Source: Streptosporangium subroseum (GTDB taxonomy: Bacteria > Actinomycetota > Actinomycetes > Streptosporangiales > Streptosporangiaceae). Taken from it: a stretch of DNA of 64,000 bases. The notes beneath the pieces were generated by a model. It made no database searches, was not told where the DNA came from, and saw nothing but the letters and a program-made list of their open reading frames with translations. A program made the translations under genes and the position numbers. Of this stretch, positions 33,690 through 42,053 are shown in pieces. Each line of letters begins with the position of its first letter. Position 1 is the first letter of the stretch. The stretch spans positions 35,292 to 99,291 of the forward strand of contig NZ_FZOD01000033.1 in assembly GCF_900188345.1 (NCBI RefSeq), given 5' to 3'.

Positions 33690-34637
33690 CTACACAGTGA
33701 GCACGATCTTGCCGGTGGTGCGCCCCGTCTCACCTCGCTCGTGGGCCTTGGCCGCCTCTTCCAGTGGCAGTACCGTGTCGATCTCGGCGCGCAGCCCGCC
33801 CGTCTCGACCAGCGCGGCGATCGCCTTCATGCCGGCGTAGTCCGGCTCCACGAGCATGGACTCCGCGCGGATGCCCAGTTCCTCGGCCTGGGCGTCGAGC
33901 CCTTCAGTCATATTGGACAGCACAAGCGACACGATGACGCCGCCTTCGCGCAGGGTGCGCAGTGAACGCGGTCCGTAGTCGCCGCCCATGGTGTCGATCA
34001 CCACGTCGACGTCTCCGACCACCTCGGCGAAGTCCACGCTCCGGTAGTCGATGAGCTCGTCCGCCCCGAGGCCGCGCAGGAACTCGTGCTTGGCGGAGCT
34101 TGCCGTACCGATGACGTGAGCGCCCCGGGCCTTGGCCATCTGCACCGCGAGATGGCCCACTCCGCCCGCGGCGGCGTGGACGAGCACCCGCTGCCCGGCC
34201 TTCACCCCCGCGATGTCCACCAGCGCCTGCCACGCGGTCAGCGCGGCCAGGGGGAGCGCGGCCGCCTGCACATGGTCGATCTTCCCGGGCTTGCGGGCGA
34301 ACGTGCGGGCGGGTGCGGTCACATATTCGGCGAACGCGCCGTGGCCGTACGGGTAGCGCAGCATGCCGAACACCTCGTCACCCGGCTTGTAGAGCGCTGT
34401 CCCGATGCCGACGGACTCGACGACGCCGGAGACGTCCCACCCGAGAACGAACGGCGGCCGTCCCAGCATGCCGCCCGTGGCGCGATGCTTCCAGTCCGTC
34501 GGGTTGACCCCGGCCGCACGCACCCGCACCAGCACCTCGGTCGGGCCCGGCGTGGGCCGCTCCACCTCTATCTCCTTCAGCACCTCGGGGCCACCCAGGA
34601 TGTCCTGGCTGATCGCACGCATTGTCGTCGTAGTCAT
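33690..34637 (-). CDS. NADP-dependent quinone oxidoreductase (MDR family, zinc-free)
   Basis: About 315 residues. The N-terminal GroES-like domain contains VLVRVRAAGVNPTDWKHR, GWDVSGVVESVG and PGDEVFGMLRYP. The NADPH motif HAAAGGVGHLAVQMAKARGA follows, and the end is TGKIVLTV. No zinc ligands are present, which fits quinone oxidoreductases. The start could be ATG at 34649, 34637 or 34622; 34637 is chosen because relatives begin a few residues before RAISQ. No strong ribosome site exists for any. Confidence 0.88.
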   Translation of the reverse strand: MTTTTMRAISQDILGGPEVLKEIEVERPTPGPTEVLVRVRAAGVNPTDWKHRATGGMLGRPPFVLGWDVSGVVESVGIGTALYKPGDEVFGMLRYPYGHGAFAEYVTAPARTFARKPGKIDHVQAAALPLAALTAWQALVDIAGVKAGQRVLVHAAAGGVGHLAVQMAKARGAHVIGTASSAKHEFLRGLGADELIDYRSVDFAEVVGDVDVVIDTMGGDYGPRSLRTLREGGVIVSLVLSNMTEGLDAQAEELGIRAESMLVEPDYAGMKAIAALVETGGLRAEIDTVLPLEEAAKAHERGETGRTTGKIVLTV

Positions 34638-34858
34638 GACGACAAGCATTTCAGCGACCCGGCGGCATCGGAAAGTGGCCAGGAGATCAATATGCGAAAG
34701 GATCCGGCCAATCGCGTGCGCTCACCTCCCCCGCGGACCGGGCCTTCGCCCAGCGGCTACTGCGACAGCGGTGGGACGAGTGTGGGATAGCCCACCGCGA
34801 GCACATTCGCCCGTGGTGGCCGTTTGCGAATGCCACGGATCACCGTGACGATTTTGTC
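34638..34858. other. Intergenic stretch
   Basis: No intact gene. One plus-strand frame around 34730-34855 reads TSPADRAFAQRLLRQRWDEC, which looks protein-like, but it has no start and runs into the SGNH remnant on the other strand. It may be another fragment; I cannot name it. Confidence 0.25.
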
Positions 34859-35038
34859 CTATGTCCGTCCGGTCTCCTCCGGCAGCGAGTCCACGCCGCC
34901 CGCAACGAAATGGCGTGTGCAGGGCGCGCCCGTAGGATCGCTCGCGCGCGGGGCGACGTAGCTGCCGATGGCTCGGGAGTAGACGGTGGCGTCGTTGCCG
35001 CCGATCGAGAACGTCACCAGCTGGGAATCGCGGGGCCT
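34859..35038 (-). pseudogene. Internal remnant of an SGNH/GDSL hydrolase
   Basis: On the minus strand the open segment reads DSQLVTFSIGGNDATVYS, then TGAPCTRHFVAGGVDSLPEE. SIGGND is block III of SGNH hydrolases (oxyanion Asn), and the Cys-containing segment before a Thr/Ala-Gly-Gly stretch fits secreted actinobacterial lipases of this family. Stops close the frame at both ends (35039-35041 and 34859-34861), and the GDS block and the catalytic His block are missing. Confidence 0.6.
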
Positions 35039-35051
35039 CTAGAGTGATCGG

Positions 35052-36071
35052 ATGCCCCTCCAGCATCTGACCCACAACCGGCTCAACGGGGTGACCGGCG
35101 GTATCTGGCGTGACAGCGACGGTGTCCACAAGGTCCTCACCCATCGCCGCGACGACGCCCCCGGCCACTGGGCCTCCTCGGCCGACCCGGCGCACTGGAA
35201 CTACTGGCGTCGAGAGGCACTCGTCTACGGCACCGACCTCCCCCGGCAGCTCGGCCTCGGCGCGCCGGCGGTCCTCGACGTCCGGGAAACCGGCGACGAG
35301 GAGATCGAGATCCTGCTGGAGGACGTGAAGGGCCACCACTCGTCGCAGCTGTCCGTCCAGGACCTCGTCGAGACCGCCCGGGCGCTCGGTCGCAGCCAGG
35401 GACGCCGAGACCTTCCCGAATATTCATGGCTCAGCCGGGGCTTTCTCCGGGACTACAGCACTTCCCGGCCCGCGAACTGGCGCCTCCTCCAGGATGACCG
35501 GGCATGGTCTCAGAAACTGATCAGGGACCACTTCCCGCAGGAGCTCCGCGGGGGGCTTCGCCGCCTTCACCTCGACCAGGAGCGTCTGCTGTCGCTCATG
35601 CAGACCTTGCCTCGCACCGTCTGTCACCTGGACGTCTGGCCCAACAACATCATCAGGCGCCCGACCGGCGAAGTGGTGCTGCTCGACTGGGCCTTCGTCG
35701 GTGACGGTGCTCTGGGCGAGGATGTCGGCAACCTCATCCCCGACTCCGTCTTCGACCTGCTCATCCCCCACCAACTGCTCGGCGACCTCGACGGCCAGGT
35801 CACCCGGGCTTACCTCGAAGGCCTGGACGATGCCGGCTGGACCGGCGACGAACGCCTGGTGAGGCTTGGGATCTGCGCCTCCGCGGTGAAATATGACTGG
35901 CTCACCGTCAGAAGCCTCGAAACGGCTTCGGCCGACCAGCACACCGACTACGGCGGCGACACCACCGTCGACGCGGACGCCCGCTACGCCGCCCGAGCCG
36001 CCGGGCTCTCGCTCTGTGCCCAATGGGCCCGCGAGGCGGAACGCCTCGCACGTGACCTCGGGATCTGGTGA
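35052..36071 (+). CDS. Aminoglycoside phosphotransferase (APH)-family kinase
   Basis: A 339-residue protein of the APH/choline-kinase fold. The catalytic loop is CHLDVWPNN (H-x-D-x-x-x-x-N with Asp as base), and the magnesium-binding motif is VLLDWAFVG. The N-lobe is shorter than usual. Some members confer resistance by phosphorylating antibiotics, others phosphorylate small metabolites; nothing shows which applies here. ATG at 35052 lies close behind the SGNH remnant, and no clear ribosome site is present, so translation may be leaderless. Confidence 0.82.
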   Translation: MPLQHLTHNRLNGVTGGIWRDSDGVHKVLTHRRDDAPGHWASSADPAHWNYWRREALVYGTDLPRQLGLGAPAVLDVRETGDEEIEILLEDVKGHHSSQLSVQDLVETARALGRSQGRRDLPEYSWLSRGFLRDYSTSRPANWRLLQDDRAWSQKLIRDHFPQELRGGLRRLHLDQERLLSLMQTLPRTVCHLDVWPNNIIRRPTGEVVLLDWAFVGDGALGEDVGNLIPDSVFDLLIPHQLLGDLDGQVTRAYLEGLDDAGWTGDERLVRLGICASAVKYDWLTVRSLETASADQHTDYGGDTTVDADARYAARAAGLSLCAQWAREAERLARDLGIW

Positions 36072-36289
36072 CCCGATCGGCGGGCCCAGGGCAGAGGGGT
36101 ATCGCGGCCGAAGAGGGACGGTGGCCGCGCGGCCACCGCCCGACCTGCCGCTTCACCGCCGGCTGTGCGTGATCTACAGGAGAACGGGCTAGTCGAGAGG
36201 GTGCCCGGCTCCTGTCTTTCAGGCACGTGCGGGTGACGGAATCAGATGCGGCGCATGGACTCAGACCGGGTCGCGACCGGCATCGGCCC
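36072..36289. other. Intergenic gap between convergent genes
   Basis: A GC-rich gap of about 220 bases. GGTGGCCGCGCGGCCACC at 36120-36137 is a perfect palindrome and may end transcription from both sides. No coding frame is supported. Confidence 0.4.
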
Positions 36290-37021
36290 TTACACGAAGG
36301 CGCTGAACGTCGCCTCGGGGCGGTCGCGCTTGACGTACAGGTCCCAGGCGGTGTCGGCGATCGCGTCTGGGTCGAGGGTGCTGCTTCCCACGTCGCCGAA
36401 GCGTTCGGGCTGGGAGGTCACCAGCCGGTAGATGTCACCCCGTTCGATGAGCCCCCCGATCGTCAGGTTCCCGACGTAGACACCCTTCTCGGCCAGCGCC
36501 GTGTTGAGCGTCAGAGCGTAGTTGCGCATCGCCGCTGCCGACAAGGCCAGGCCGCCGAGTGCGGGCATCGGCATGACAGAGCTCAGCCCGCCGGCGAACA
36601 GCAGCCCGCCCGTCCCTCTCTCGACCATGCCGGGCAGCACTCTGCCGACCGCGTCGATCGCCGGATACAGCGCGTCCATCGCCTCCCGGGCGTCCTCCGC
36701 GGTGGTCTCGATGATCGGCCGGCGCGGTATGTCCAGGTCGGCGGCTGCCGTCCCGTAATAGAGCACGTCGATCGTGCCGAACCGCTCGTTGATCGCATCC
36801 AGCGTGGAAAGCAACCGGTCGCGGTCACGTACGTCGGCGGCGAAGGACGCGGCCTCGATCCCCGCCTCGGCCAGAGATGCCACATAACCGGCGTGCCGGA
36901 CGTCCGTCCGAGAGATCAGCGCAACGGCATACCCCTCCCGCCCGAATCGCTGCGCGATGGACATGCCGAGCCCAGGCCCGGCACCGATGACCACCACGGA
37001 CTTGCGTACTGCTGTGGGCAT
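36290..37021 (-). CDS. SDR-family protein without the Tyr-x-x-x-Lys active site
   Basis: About 243 residues from ATG at 37021, which has GGAAGG 7 bases upstream. The Rossmann motif is VVVIGAGPGLGMSIAQRFG and the second strand has ALISRTD. Where classical SDRs have a catalytic Tyr and Lys, this sequence reads GGLALSAAAMRNYALTLN, without a Tyr at the required place. This fits a divergent SDR subgroup; it could be a binding protein or use another mechanism. It is divergent from a TetR regulator, with two matching operators between. Confidence 0.8.
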   Translation of the reverse strand: MPTAVRKSVVVIGAGPGLGMSIAQRFGREGYAVALISRTDVRHAGYVASLAEAGIEAASFAADVRDRDRLLSTLDAINERFGTIDVLYYGTAAADLDIPRRPIIETTAEDAREAMDALYPAIDAVGRVLPGMVERGTGGLLFAGGLSSVMPMPALGGLALSAAAMRNYALTLNTALAEKGVYVGNLTIGGLIERGDIYRLVTSQPERFGDVGSSTLDPDAIADTAWDLYVKRDRPEATFSAFV

Positions 37022-37046
37022 GACATTGCCTTCCATGTCCGCTAAA

Positions 37047-37100
37047 TCGAGGGCTCCCTCAACTTCTGCGACGCTACCATGAACTTGAGGGGTCCCTCAA
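37047..37100. promoter_or_regulatory. Two TetR operator sites
   Basis: TCGAGGGCTCCCTCAA (37047-37062) and TTGAGGGGTCCCTCAA (37085-37100) share the arms TTGAGGG and CCCTCAA around two bases. The first has one mismatch. The centres are 38 bp apart. They lie between the SDR start at 37021 and the TetR start at 37107, and the second site abuts the TetR start. Confidence 0.75.
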
Positions 37101-37106
37101 TTTCGT

Positions 37107-37721
37107 ATGATGGGAGGCATGGCAGCCGAATTGAAACCACTGCGGTCGGATGCCGCGCGCAACCGCGACAAACTCGTGGTCGCGGCCACACAGGTCCTCG
37201 CCGAGCGCGGCCTTGACGCCCCGCTTGAACACATCGCCCGCCGCGCCGGCGTCAGCATCGGCACCCTCTACAACCATTTCCCGACCCGTGAGGCGCTCCT
37301 CGGCGCGGTCCTTCCCCAGCGGCTGGCCGCCCTGGACGAGATCACCATGGCCGCCCTGGCCGACCCCGATCCCTGGGCAGGATTCGTCGGTTTCCTCGAA
37401 GGGCTTTTCGCCCTGCATGCCGAGGACCACAGCCTCAACGACGCCCTGGCCGAGAGCTTCTCGCCGACCACCGACGTGAGCCAGGTCTGCCACAGGGGCT
37501 TCCATGACGCGCAACGCATCATCGGGCGGGCCAAGGCCTCCGGCCGGCTGCGCGCCGATTTTGAATCACAAGACCTCGTCACCCTGGTCTGGGCGATGTC
37601 CCAGGTCATCCGGAAGTCCATGAAAACCGATCCGGGCGCTTGGCGTCGCCACCTGTCCTTCTATCTCGACGGACTGCGCGCCGAAGCTGCTCGTCCCGTT
37701 CCCGACGAACAGGCGGTCTAG
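37107..37721 (+). CDS. TetR-family transcriptional regulator
   Basis: A 204-residue repressor. The DNA-binding domain is DKLVVAATQVLAERGLDAP, IARRAGVSIGTLYNHFPTRE. The ligand domain contains WAGFVGFLEGLFALHAED and TLVWAMSQVIRKSM. Start candidates are ATG 37107, 37110 and 37119; the last has GGGAGG too close to work. It should bind the two TTGAGGG sites and repress both itself and the divergent SDR. Confidence 0.9.
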   Translation: MMGGMAAELKPLRSDAARNRDKLVVAATQVLAERGLDAPLEHIARRAGVSIGTLYNHFPTREALLGAVLPQRLAALDEITMAALADPDPWAGFVGFLEGLFALHAEDHSLNDALAESFSPTTDVSQVCHRGFHDAQRIIGRAKASGRLRADFESQDLVTLVWAMSQVIRKSMKTDPGAWRRHLSFYLDGLRAEAARPVPDEQAV

Positions 37722-37887
37722 TCCGGCATCTCGCGCCACGGTAACGACCGGAGGCCTGTTCCCGCAGGTCACGATGCTCGCTACGTGCCTTTGCGCCACC
37801 CCGTCCCGGCTGGGAGCCCAGCGCATCGGAACGGTCGGCCACGTTAAAAACCATGATCACGTGCTCTTGGTGCCACTTTTCGTTCCG
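37722..37887. other. Intergenic stretch before the APH remnant
   Basis: No gene recognised. Frames through it lead into the APH remnant but do not match that family. Confidence 0.3.
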
Positions 37888-38010
37888 ATGTTCCTCAACC
37901 CCCTGATCGACTTCGGTGACCTCTTCGCGGGCGATCCGGCCTGCGACCTGGCCGCGGCTTGGGTTCCCCTGCCGGACGGCGGCGCCGTCCGCTTCCATGC
38001 CGTCCACCTG
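37888..38010 (+). pseudogene. Internal fragment of an APH-family kinase
   Basis: The frame reads NPLIDFGDLFAGDPACDLAA, then AWVPLPDGGAVRFHAV. IDFGD is the magnesium-binding motif and GDPACDLA the helix start that follows it in aminoglycoside/macrolide phosphotransferases. Both the N-terminal lobe with the catalytic HxD loop and the last helices are missing. A strong MarR operator follows within 30 bases. Confidence 0.7.
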
Positions 38011-38038
38011 TCGACGCGACCGTGCCCGCTGCGGGCCG

Positions 38039-38082
38039 TAAAACTGCACAAGAAACTTGGCAAAGTTGCTTGTGCAGTTTTA
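38039..38082. promoter_or_regulatory. Perfect 14-bp inverted repeat, candidate MarR operator
   Basis: TAAAACTGCACAAG (38039-38052) is repeated in inverse at 38069-38082. The 16-base spacer contains AACTT-GGCA-AAGTT, a second inverted pair. The element is AT-rich relative to its surroundings and ends 10 bases before the MarR start, so bound repressor would block transcription of the MarR-MFS operon. Confidence 0.7.
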
Positions 38083-38092
38083 CGCTGGGGTC

Positions 38093-38563
38093 ATGAACAC
38101 GAACCCCGGGCCGCAGCCATCCACGGCGACCGCGCAGCGCCTCAACGACGCGATGAAAAGACTGCGCGCACGCCTGCGCGCGGAGTCGGGGCAGCATGCG
38201 ACCGGCCTGACCGCCACCCAGCTCGGTGTCCTGGCGGACGTGGTGCGGGAGGGGCCGATCACTGCGGCCCGGCTCGCCGCGCTGGAACACGTCAGCGCGC
38301 AGTCCATCGCGCAGAGCCTGGCGGTACTCAAGGCCTCCGGGCTGATCAACAGCGAGCCCGACCCGCAGGACGGCCGCAAGAAGCTGATGAGCGCCGATCC
38401 CTCCGCGACCGAACTGGTCGCCAAGCTCCTGACCGGCCGCGCCTCCTTCCTGGCGCGGGCCATCGACCAGGTGGTCGCCCCGGACGAACGCGAGGACGTG
38501 GACAAGGCCATCGAACTGCTGGAACGGCTCGCCGACGTCGACCTGGGCGAGGGCCGCATATGA
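38093..38563 (+). CDS. MarR-family transcriptional regulator
   Basis: A 156-residue regulator from ATG at 38093. The winged helix reads LTATQLGVLADVVREGPITA, AALEHVSAQSIAQSLAVLK, then LINSEPDPQDGRKKLMSADP. An earlier in-frame ATG at 38057 lies inside the operator repeat and is unlikely. Its stop TGA overlaps the ATG of the MFS gene by four bases, so the two are translationally coupled. MarR members that control exporters are released by phenolic or drug-like ligands. Confidence 0.92.
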   Translation: MNTNPGPQPSTATAQRLNDAMKRLRARLRAESGQHATGLTATQLGVLADVVREGPITAARLAALEHVSAQSIAQSLAVLKASGLINSEPDPQDGRKKLMSADPSATELVAKLLTGRASFLARAIDQVVAPDEREDVDKAIELLERLADVDLGEGRI

Positions 38564-40038
38564 GCACCGGCATCGTGCAGACCGTCACTCCAGGGCGCGG
38601 ATCGGCGCGCAAGCCCTTCGCCTGGACATTCACCACCCCGCTCTACGTGGGCTCCAGCCTCAACCCGATCAACAGCTCCATCATCGCGACCGCCCTGGTG
38701 CCCATCGCCGCCGACCTGGGCGTCTCGGTGGGCGCCACCGCCGTGCTGGTCTCCTCGCTCTACCTGGCCAGCGCCGTCGCGCAACCCACCGCCGGCAAAC
38801 TGGCGGAGGTGGTCGGAGCACGCCGGATCTTCCTGTCCGGTATTGTCCTGGTGCTGCTCGGCGGCCTGGTCGGCGGCCTCGGCCAGAACCTGGCGATGCT
38901 GACCGTCGCCCGAGTCCTGATCGGCCTCGGCACCTCGGCCGCTTTCCCCTGTGCGATGGTGCTGATCCGTCGCCGCGCCGAGCAGGCCGGCATGGACAAG
39001 CCGCCGGGCGGGGTGCTCGGCGGCGTCGCCATCGCGGGCATGGCCACCGCCGCCGTCGGACCGCCGATCGGCGGTCTCCTCGTGGGCGCCGCAGGCTGGC
39101 ACTGGGCCTTCCTGATCAACGTCCCGGTCACCCTGATCGCCCTGGTCATGTCCATTCGCTGGCTGCCCGAGGATCCCCCGCTCGACCGCGCGGACAACGG
39201 CTTCCGTCAGATCGCCGCCCGGATCGACCTGACCGGCGTCCTCGGCTTCGCCGTGTCGATGACCGCGCTGGTCATCTTCCTCATGGGCCTCCCGCACGTC
39301 GAATGGGTCGCGCTCGCCGTCTTCGTTCTGGCCGCCGTACCCACGGTCGTCTGGGAACTGCGCAAGACCGCGCCGTTCTTCGACTTCCGTGGCCTCGCCG
39401 CCAACGGCGCCCTCACCCGCACCTACCTGCGCCAGGCCCTCACCCTGCTCGGCGTCTACACCGTGATGTACGGCATGACCCAGTGGATGGAGGCCGCGTA
39501 CGGGCTGTCCACCGTGGAGGCGGGGCTCCTGCTGCTGCCGATGGGCGCCGTCTCCGCGCTGCTCTCGCGCCCGCTCGCCAGCCGCAACCTGGTACGTGGA
39601 CCGCTGATCGCATCGGCGGTGACCATGCTGCTCGGCTCGGCCGGCATCACGTTGCTCACCTCGCACAGCCCGGCGATCGCGATCGTCCTGGTCTCCCTGA
39701 TCTTCGGCATCACGACCGCCACCACCACGGTCGGCAACCAGATCGCCCTGTACCTCGCGGCCCCGGCCGACCAGATCGGCACCGCCTCCGGATTGTTCCG
39801 GACCTTCGGTTATCTCGGAACCATCACTTCCTCCGTGATCGGCGGCATCGTCTTCCGCGACGGCGCCGGCGACCACGGACTGCACTCGCTCGGCCTCGTC
39901 CTGGTCGCGGCAGGCATCGCCGTTCTCCTGCTGACCGTCCTCGACCGCCAACTCATGCGCCGTAACACGGTCCCGGTGGCCGCCACCCCCACGAACACCA
40001 CCACAGCACCGAACGCCCGCAAGGAGCATCACGCATGA
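38560..40038 (+). CDS. MFS drug exporter, DHA2 type
   Basis: A 492-residue transporter with about 14 hydrophobic helices. Signatures include LVSSLYLASAVAQPTAGKL (motif A region with GARRIFLSG) and RVLIGLGTSAAFPCAM (motif B). It should export small organic compounds with proton antiport. It is co-transcribed with the MarR regulator through an ATGA overlap. Its own stop again overlaps the ATG of a further gene by four bases, but that third gene is cut short. Confidence 0.92.
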   Translation: MSTGIVQTVTPGRGSARKPFAWTFTTPLYVGSSLNPINSSIIATALVPIAADLGVSVGATAVLVSSLYLASAVAQPTAGKLAEVVGARRIFLSGIVLVLLGGLVGGLGQNLAMLTVARVLIGLGTSAAFPCAMVLIRRRAEQAGMDKPPGGVLGGVAIAGMATAAVGPPIGGLLVGAAGWHWAFLINVPVTLIALVMSIRWLPEDPPLDRADNGFRQIAARIDLTGVLGFAVSMTALVIFLMGLPHVEWVALAVFVLAAVPTVVWELRKTAPFFDFRGLAANGALTRTYLRQALTLLGVYTVMYGMTQWMEAAYGLSTVEAGLLLLPMGAVSALLSRPLASRNLVRGPLIASAVTMLLGSAGITLLTSHSPAIAIVLVSLIFGITTATTTVGNQIALYLAAPADQIGTASGLFRTFGYLGTITSSVIGGIVFRDGAGDHGLHSLGLVLVAAGIAVLLLTVLDRQLMRRNTVPVAATPTNTTTAPNARKEHHA

Positions 40039-40127
40039 CCGCCCCCGCCCTCCCCGCGATCACCCCCGAGCGGACCGCCCCGCTTGGGACCCGGCGTCCG
40101 CCCAGCACGGGGATCCACCGGGGATAG
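40035..40127 (+). pseudogene. Truncated third gene of the MarR-MFS operon
   Basis: ATG at 40035 overlaps the MFS stop by four bases, and the ribosome site AAGGAG lies 9 bases before. The product starts MTAPALPAITPERTAPL and then stops at residue 30. The junction falls near 40080, where unrelated sequence begins. The lost gene's family cannot be told from its first 16 residues. Confidence 0.55.
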
Positions 40128-40207
40128 ACCAGTCCCCAGCCGCTGATCAGACCGAGTGACAGGATTCCACCGAGGATGGCGAGCAGCGTCAGCACCCCGA
40201 GGTACAT
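40082..40207 (-). pseudogene. Membrane-protein remnant
   Basis: The minus strand reads MYLGVLTLLAILGGILSLGL, then GWGLVYPRWIPVLGGRRVP. A helix followed by a W-G-x-x-x-P-R-W-x-P-x-x-G-x-R-V-P motif occurs at the same place in a family of actinobacterial multi-span membrane proteins. Here only that part remains, cut on both sides. Confidence 0.55.
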
Positions 40208-40211
40208 GGCG

Positions 40212-40415
40212 CCCGCAGCCTCCGCGCTCGCCCAGGATGACCTGGCTGCCGCCCGAACTCACTGGAGGGCGGCCCACAAGATTTATCAGGACCTCGACCA
40301 CCGCCTCGCCACCGTGCTCGGAGAGTGGCTTCATACCCTCGATGTCATGAGCGACCCGGCCGAGCTCGCCGGCGCGGACGAAGCCCGCCGCCGCCTGTGT
40401 CGCCGGCTCATCTGA
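40212..40415 (+). pseudogene. TPR-domain C-terminal remnant
   Basis: The frame reads ALAQDDLAAARTHWRAAHKI, then YQDLDHRLATVLGEWLHTLD. It resembles the last tetratricopeptide units of SARP/AfsR-like or other NB-ARC regulators. No start is available and the rest of the gene is absent. It overlaps the histidine kinase stop by eight bases on the opposite strand. Confidence 0.45.
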
Positions 40416-41235
40416 TCGGAATCGAGGCGCCGGCCGGATCAGTCGGTGACAGCGGCAGCTGGAGTACGAAGCAGGCGCCCTGAGTCGGTGAAGGTCCGGC
40501 CCGGAGGGTGCCGTGGTTGGCCTCGGCGAGGTCGCGAGCGATCGCCAGGCCGAGGCCTGTGCCCCCGTGGCTGCGGCTGCGACAGGTGGCCAGGCGGGTG
40601 AACGGTTGGAAGATCCGGTCACGTTCCGCCCGAGCCACACCCTCGCCGTCGTCACAGACGGTCAGCTCGGCGATATCCCGCCGGCGACGCACCCGGACCC
40701 GAACCGAGCTCTTGGCGTACCGCTGGGCGTTGTCCAGCAGATTTCCGAGCACCCTGCCGAGCTGGGTCCGGACACCGCGGGCCATCACCTCGGGGTCGAG
40801 CCTCAGCTCCACCTCGTGCCGGTCTTCCCGGCGGGAGAGCTCACCTCGGACCAGCTCCGCCAGATCCATCAACTCCGGTTCGGCCGGTGTGCCGGCGTCC
40901 GGACGGGCCAGCAGGAGAAGATCACCGACGATCGTCTGAAGCCGGCCGACATTGCTCAGCGTACGATCCAGGAGGCTTGCCAGGTCGGTGTCGTCGGGGT
41001 GCAGCCGGGCCTCCTCCAGCTCCAGGCGGAGCGCGGCGAGGGGAGTGCACAGTTCGTGAGAGGCGTCGCAGGCAAACTGACGCTCCCGGCGAAAGGTGCG
41101 CTCCAGTCGCTCTGTCATGGCTTCGAGCCGACGGTTCAGCGCGTCCTGGTCATGATCGCAGCCACAGGGAGGATGCGCCCCGGGTCGGACGGATTCGGCG
41201 ACGAACGAGGTCGAGGGCTGGTTCCGAGCTGTCAT
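40408..41235 (-). CDS. Histidine kinase without sensor domain
   Basis: About 275 residues. The dimerisation helix contains the phospho-acceptor His60 in SHELCTPLAALR; the usual Arg of SHELRTPL is Cys. The ATPase domain has LGNLLDNAQRYA (N box), DDGEGVA (G1) and GGTGLGLAIA (G2). There are no transmembrane helices, and the first 30 residues are not HAMP-like. ATG at 41235 has AAGGAGA at good spacing, so it may be translated, but loss of the N-terminal half and absence of a response regulator suggest a decayed gene. The kinase at 55001-56410 belongs to the same subgroup. Confidence 0.7.
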   Translation of the reverse strand: MTARNQPSTSFVAESVRPGAHPPCGCDHDQDALNRRLEAMTERLERTFRRERQFACDASHELCTPLAALRLELEEARLHPDDTDLASLLDRTLSNVGRLQTIVGDLLLLARPDAGTPAEPELMDLAELVRGELSRREDRHEVELRLDPEVMARGVRTQLGRVLGNLLDNAQRYAKSSVRVRVRRRRDIAELTVCDDGEGVARAERDRIFQPFTRLATCRSRSHGGTGLGLAIARDLAEANHGTLRAGPSPTQGACFVLQLPLSPTDPAGASIPIR

Positions 41236-41297
41236 GATCTTCTCCTTTCCCTTCGGCGGGGCCACTGCGCCATACGGCGGGGCCGCTACGCCGCCGG

Positions 41298-42053
41298 CTA
41301 CTTCCCGATCGCGGACCGGCTCAGCCAGTCGTCGAAACGGGTCTCGGTGAGGATCGCGTCATCGCCGGGCACGAGGGTGCGTTCGCTCAGTTCGGCGCCG
41401 AAGTAGCGCGCGTGCGGGTCGGCGATCACTTCGCGCGGGTCGTCACGCGCGCTCAGGCCTTGCCGGACGAGTTCGTCGAGACGGAACCGTTCGGGCCCCG
41501 CCACCTCAACGGTGCCGTTCACCGGCGAGCCCACGGAGACCCCGCCCACCGCTCCGGCGACGTCCTCGGCCGCCATGGGCTGGATGAGCACGGGTGCCAG
41601 GCGAACCGTGTCGCCGTCGGCGGCGGCCTCGGCGATGCTCCCGACGAACTCGAAGAACTGCGTCGCATGGACGATCGAGTAGGGAATGGAGGATTCCTTG
41701 ATCAGCTTTTCCTGAGCGATCTTCGCGCGGAAGAAGCCGCTTTCCGACAGGCGCTCGGTTCCCACGACCGACAACGCGACGTGGTGTCCCACGCCCGCGA
41801 CCGCTTCCGCGGCGAGGAGGTTGCGGGTCGACGTCTCGAAGAACTCCAGCACCGCCGCATCCTCGAAGGAGGGTGAGTTCGACACGTCGACGACCACCGA
41901 GGCGCCGTCGAGAGCTTCGGCCAGCCCCTCCCCCGTGATCGTGTTGACGCCCGAGCGGGGTGACGCCGCAATCGCCTCGTGGCCGTGTTCACCGAGCTTG
42001 GCCACGAGTTTTGCTCCGATGAGCCCGCTACCGCCTATAACTACAATTTTCAT
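41298..42053 (-). CDS. NmrA/YtfG-like NAD(P)H-binding protein
   Basis: A 251-residue atypical SDR. The N-terminal Rossmann motif is VVIGGSGLIGAKLVAKLGEHG, followed by SVVVDVSNSPS and YSIVHATQFFEF. No classical active-site pair is apparent. Proteins of this type are often placed near ECF41 sigma factors, one of which lies 1.7 kb away. GAGG precedes ATG at 42053. Confidence 0.85.
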   Translation of the reverse strand: MKIVVIGGSGLIGAKLVAKLGEHGHEAIAASPRSGVNTITGEGLAEALDGASVVVDVSNSPSFEDAAVLEFFETSTRNLLAAEAVAGVGHHVALSVVGTERLSESGFFRAKIAQEKLIKESSIPYSIVHATQFFEFVGSIAEAAADGDTVRLAPVLIQPMAAEDVAGAVGGVSVGSPVNGTVEVAGPERFRLDELVRQGLSARDDPREVIADPHARYFGAELSERTLVPGDDAILTETRFDDWLSRSAIGK

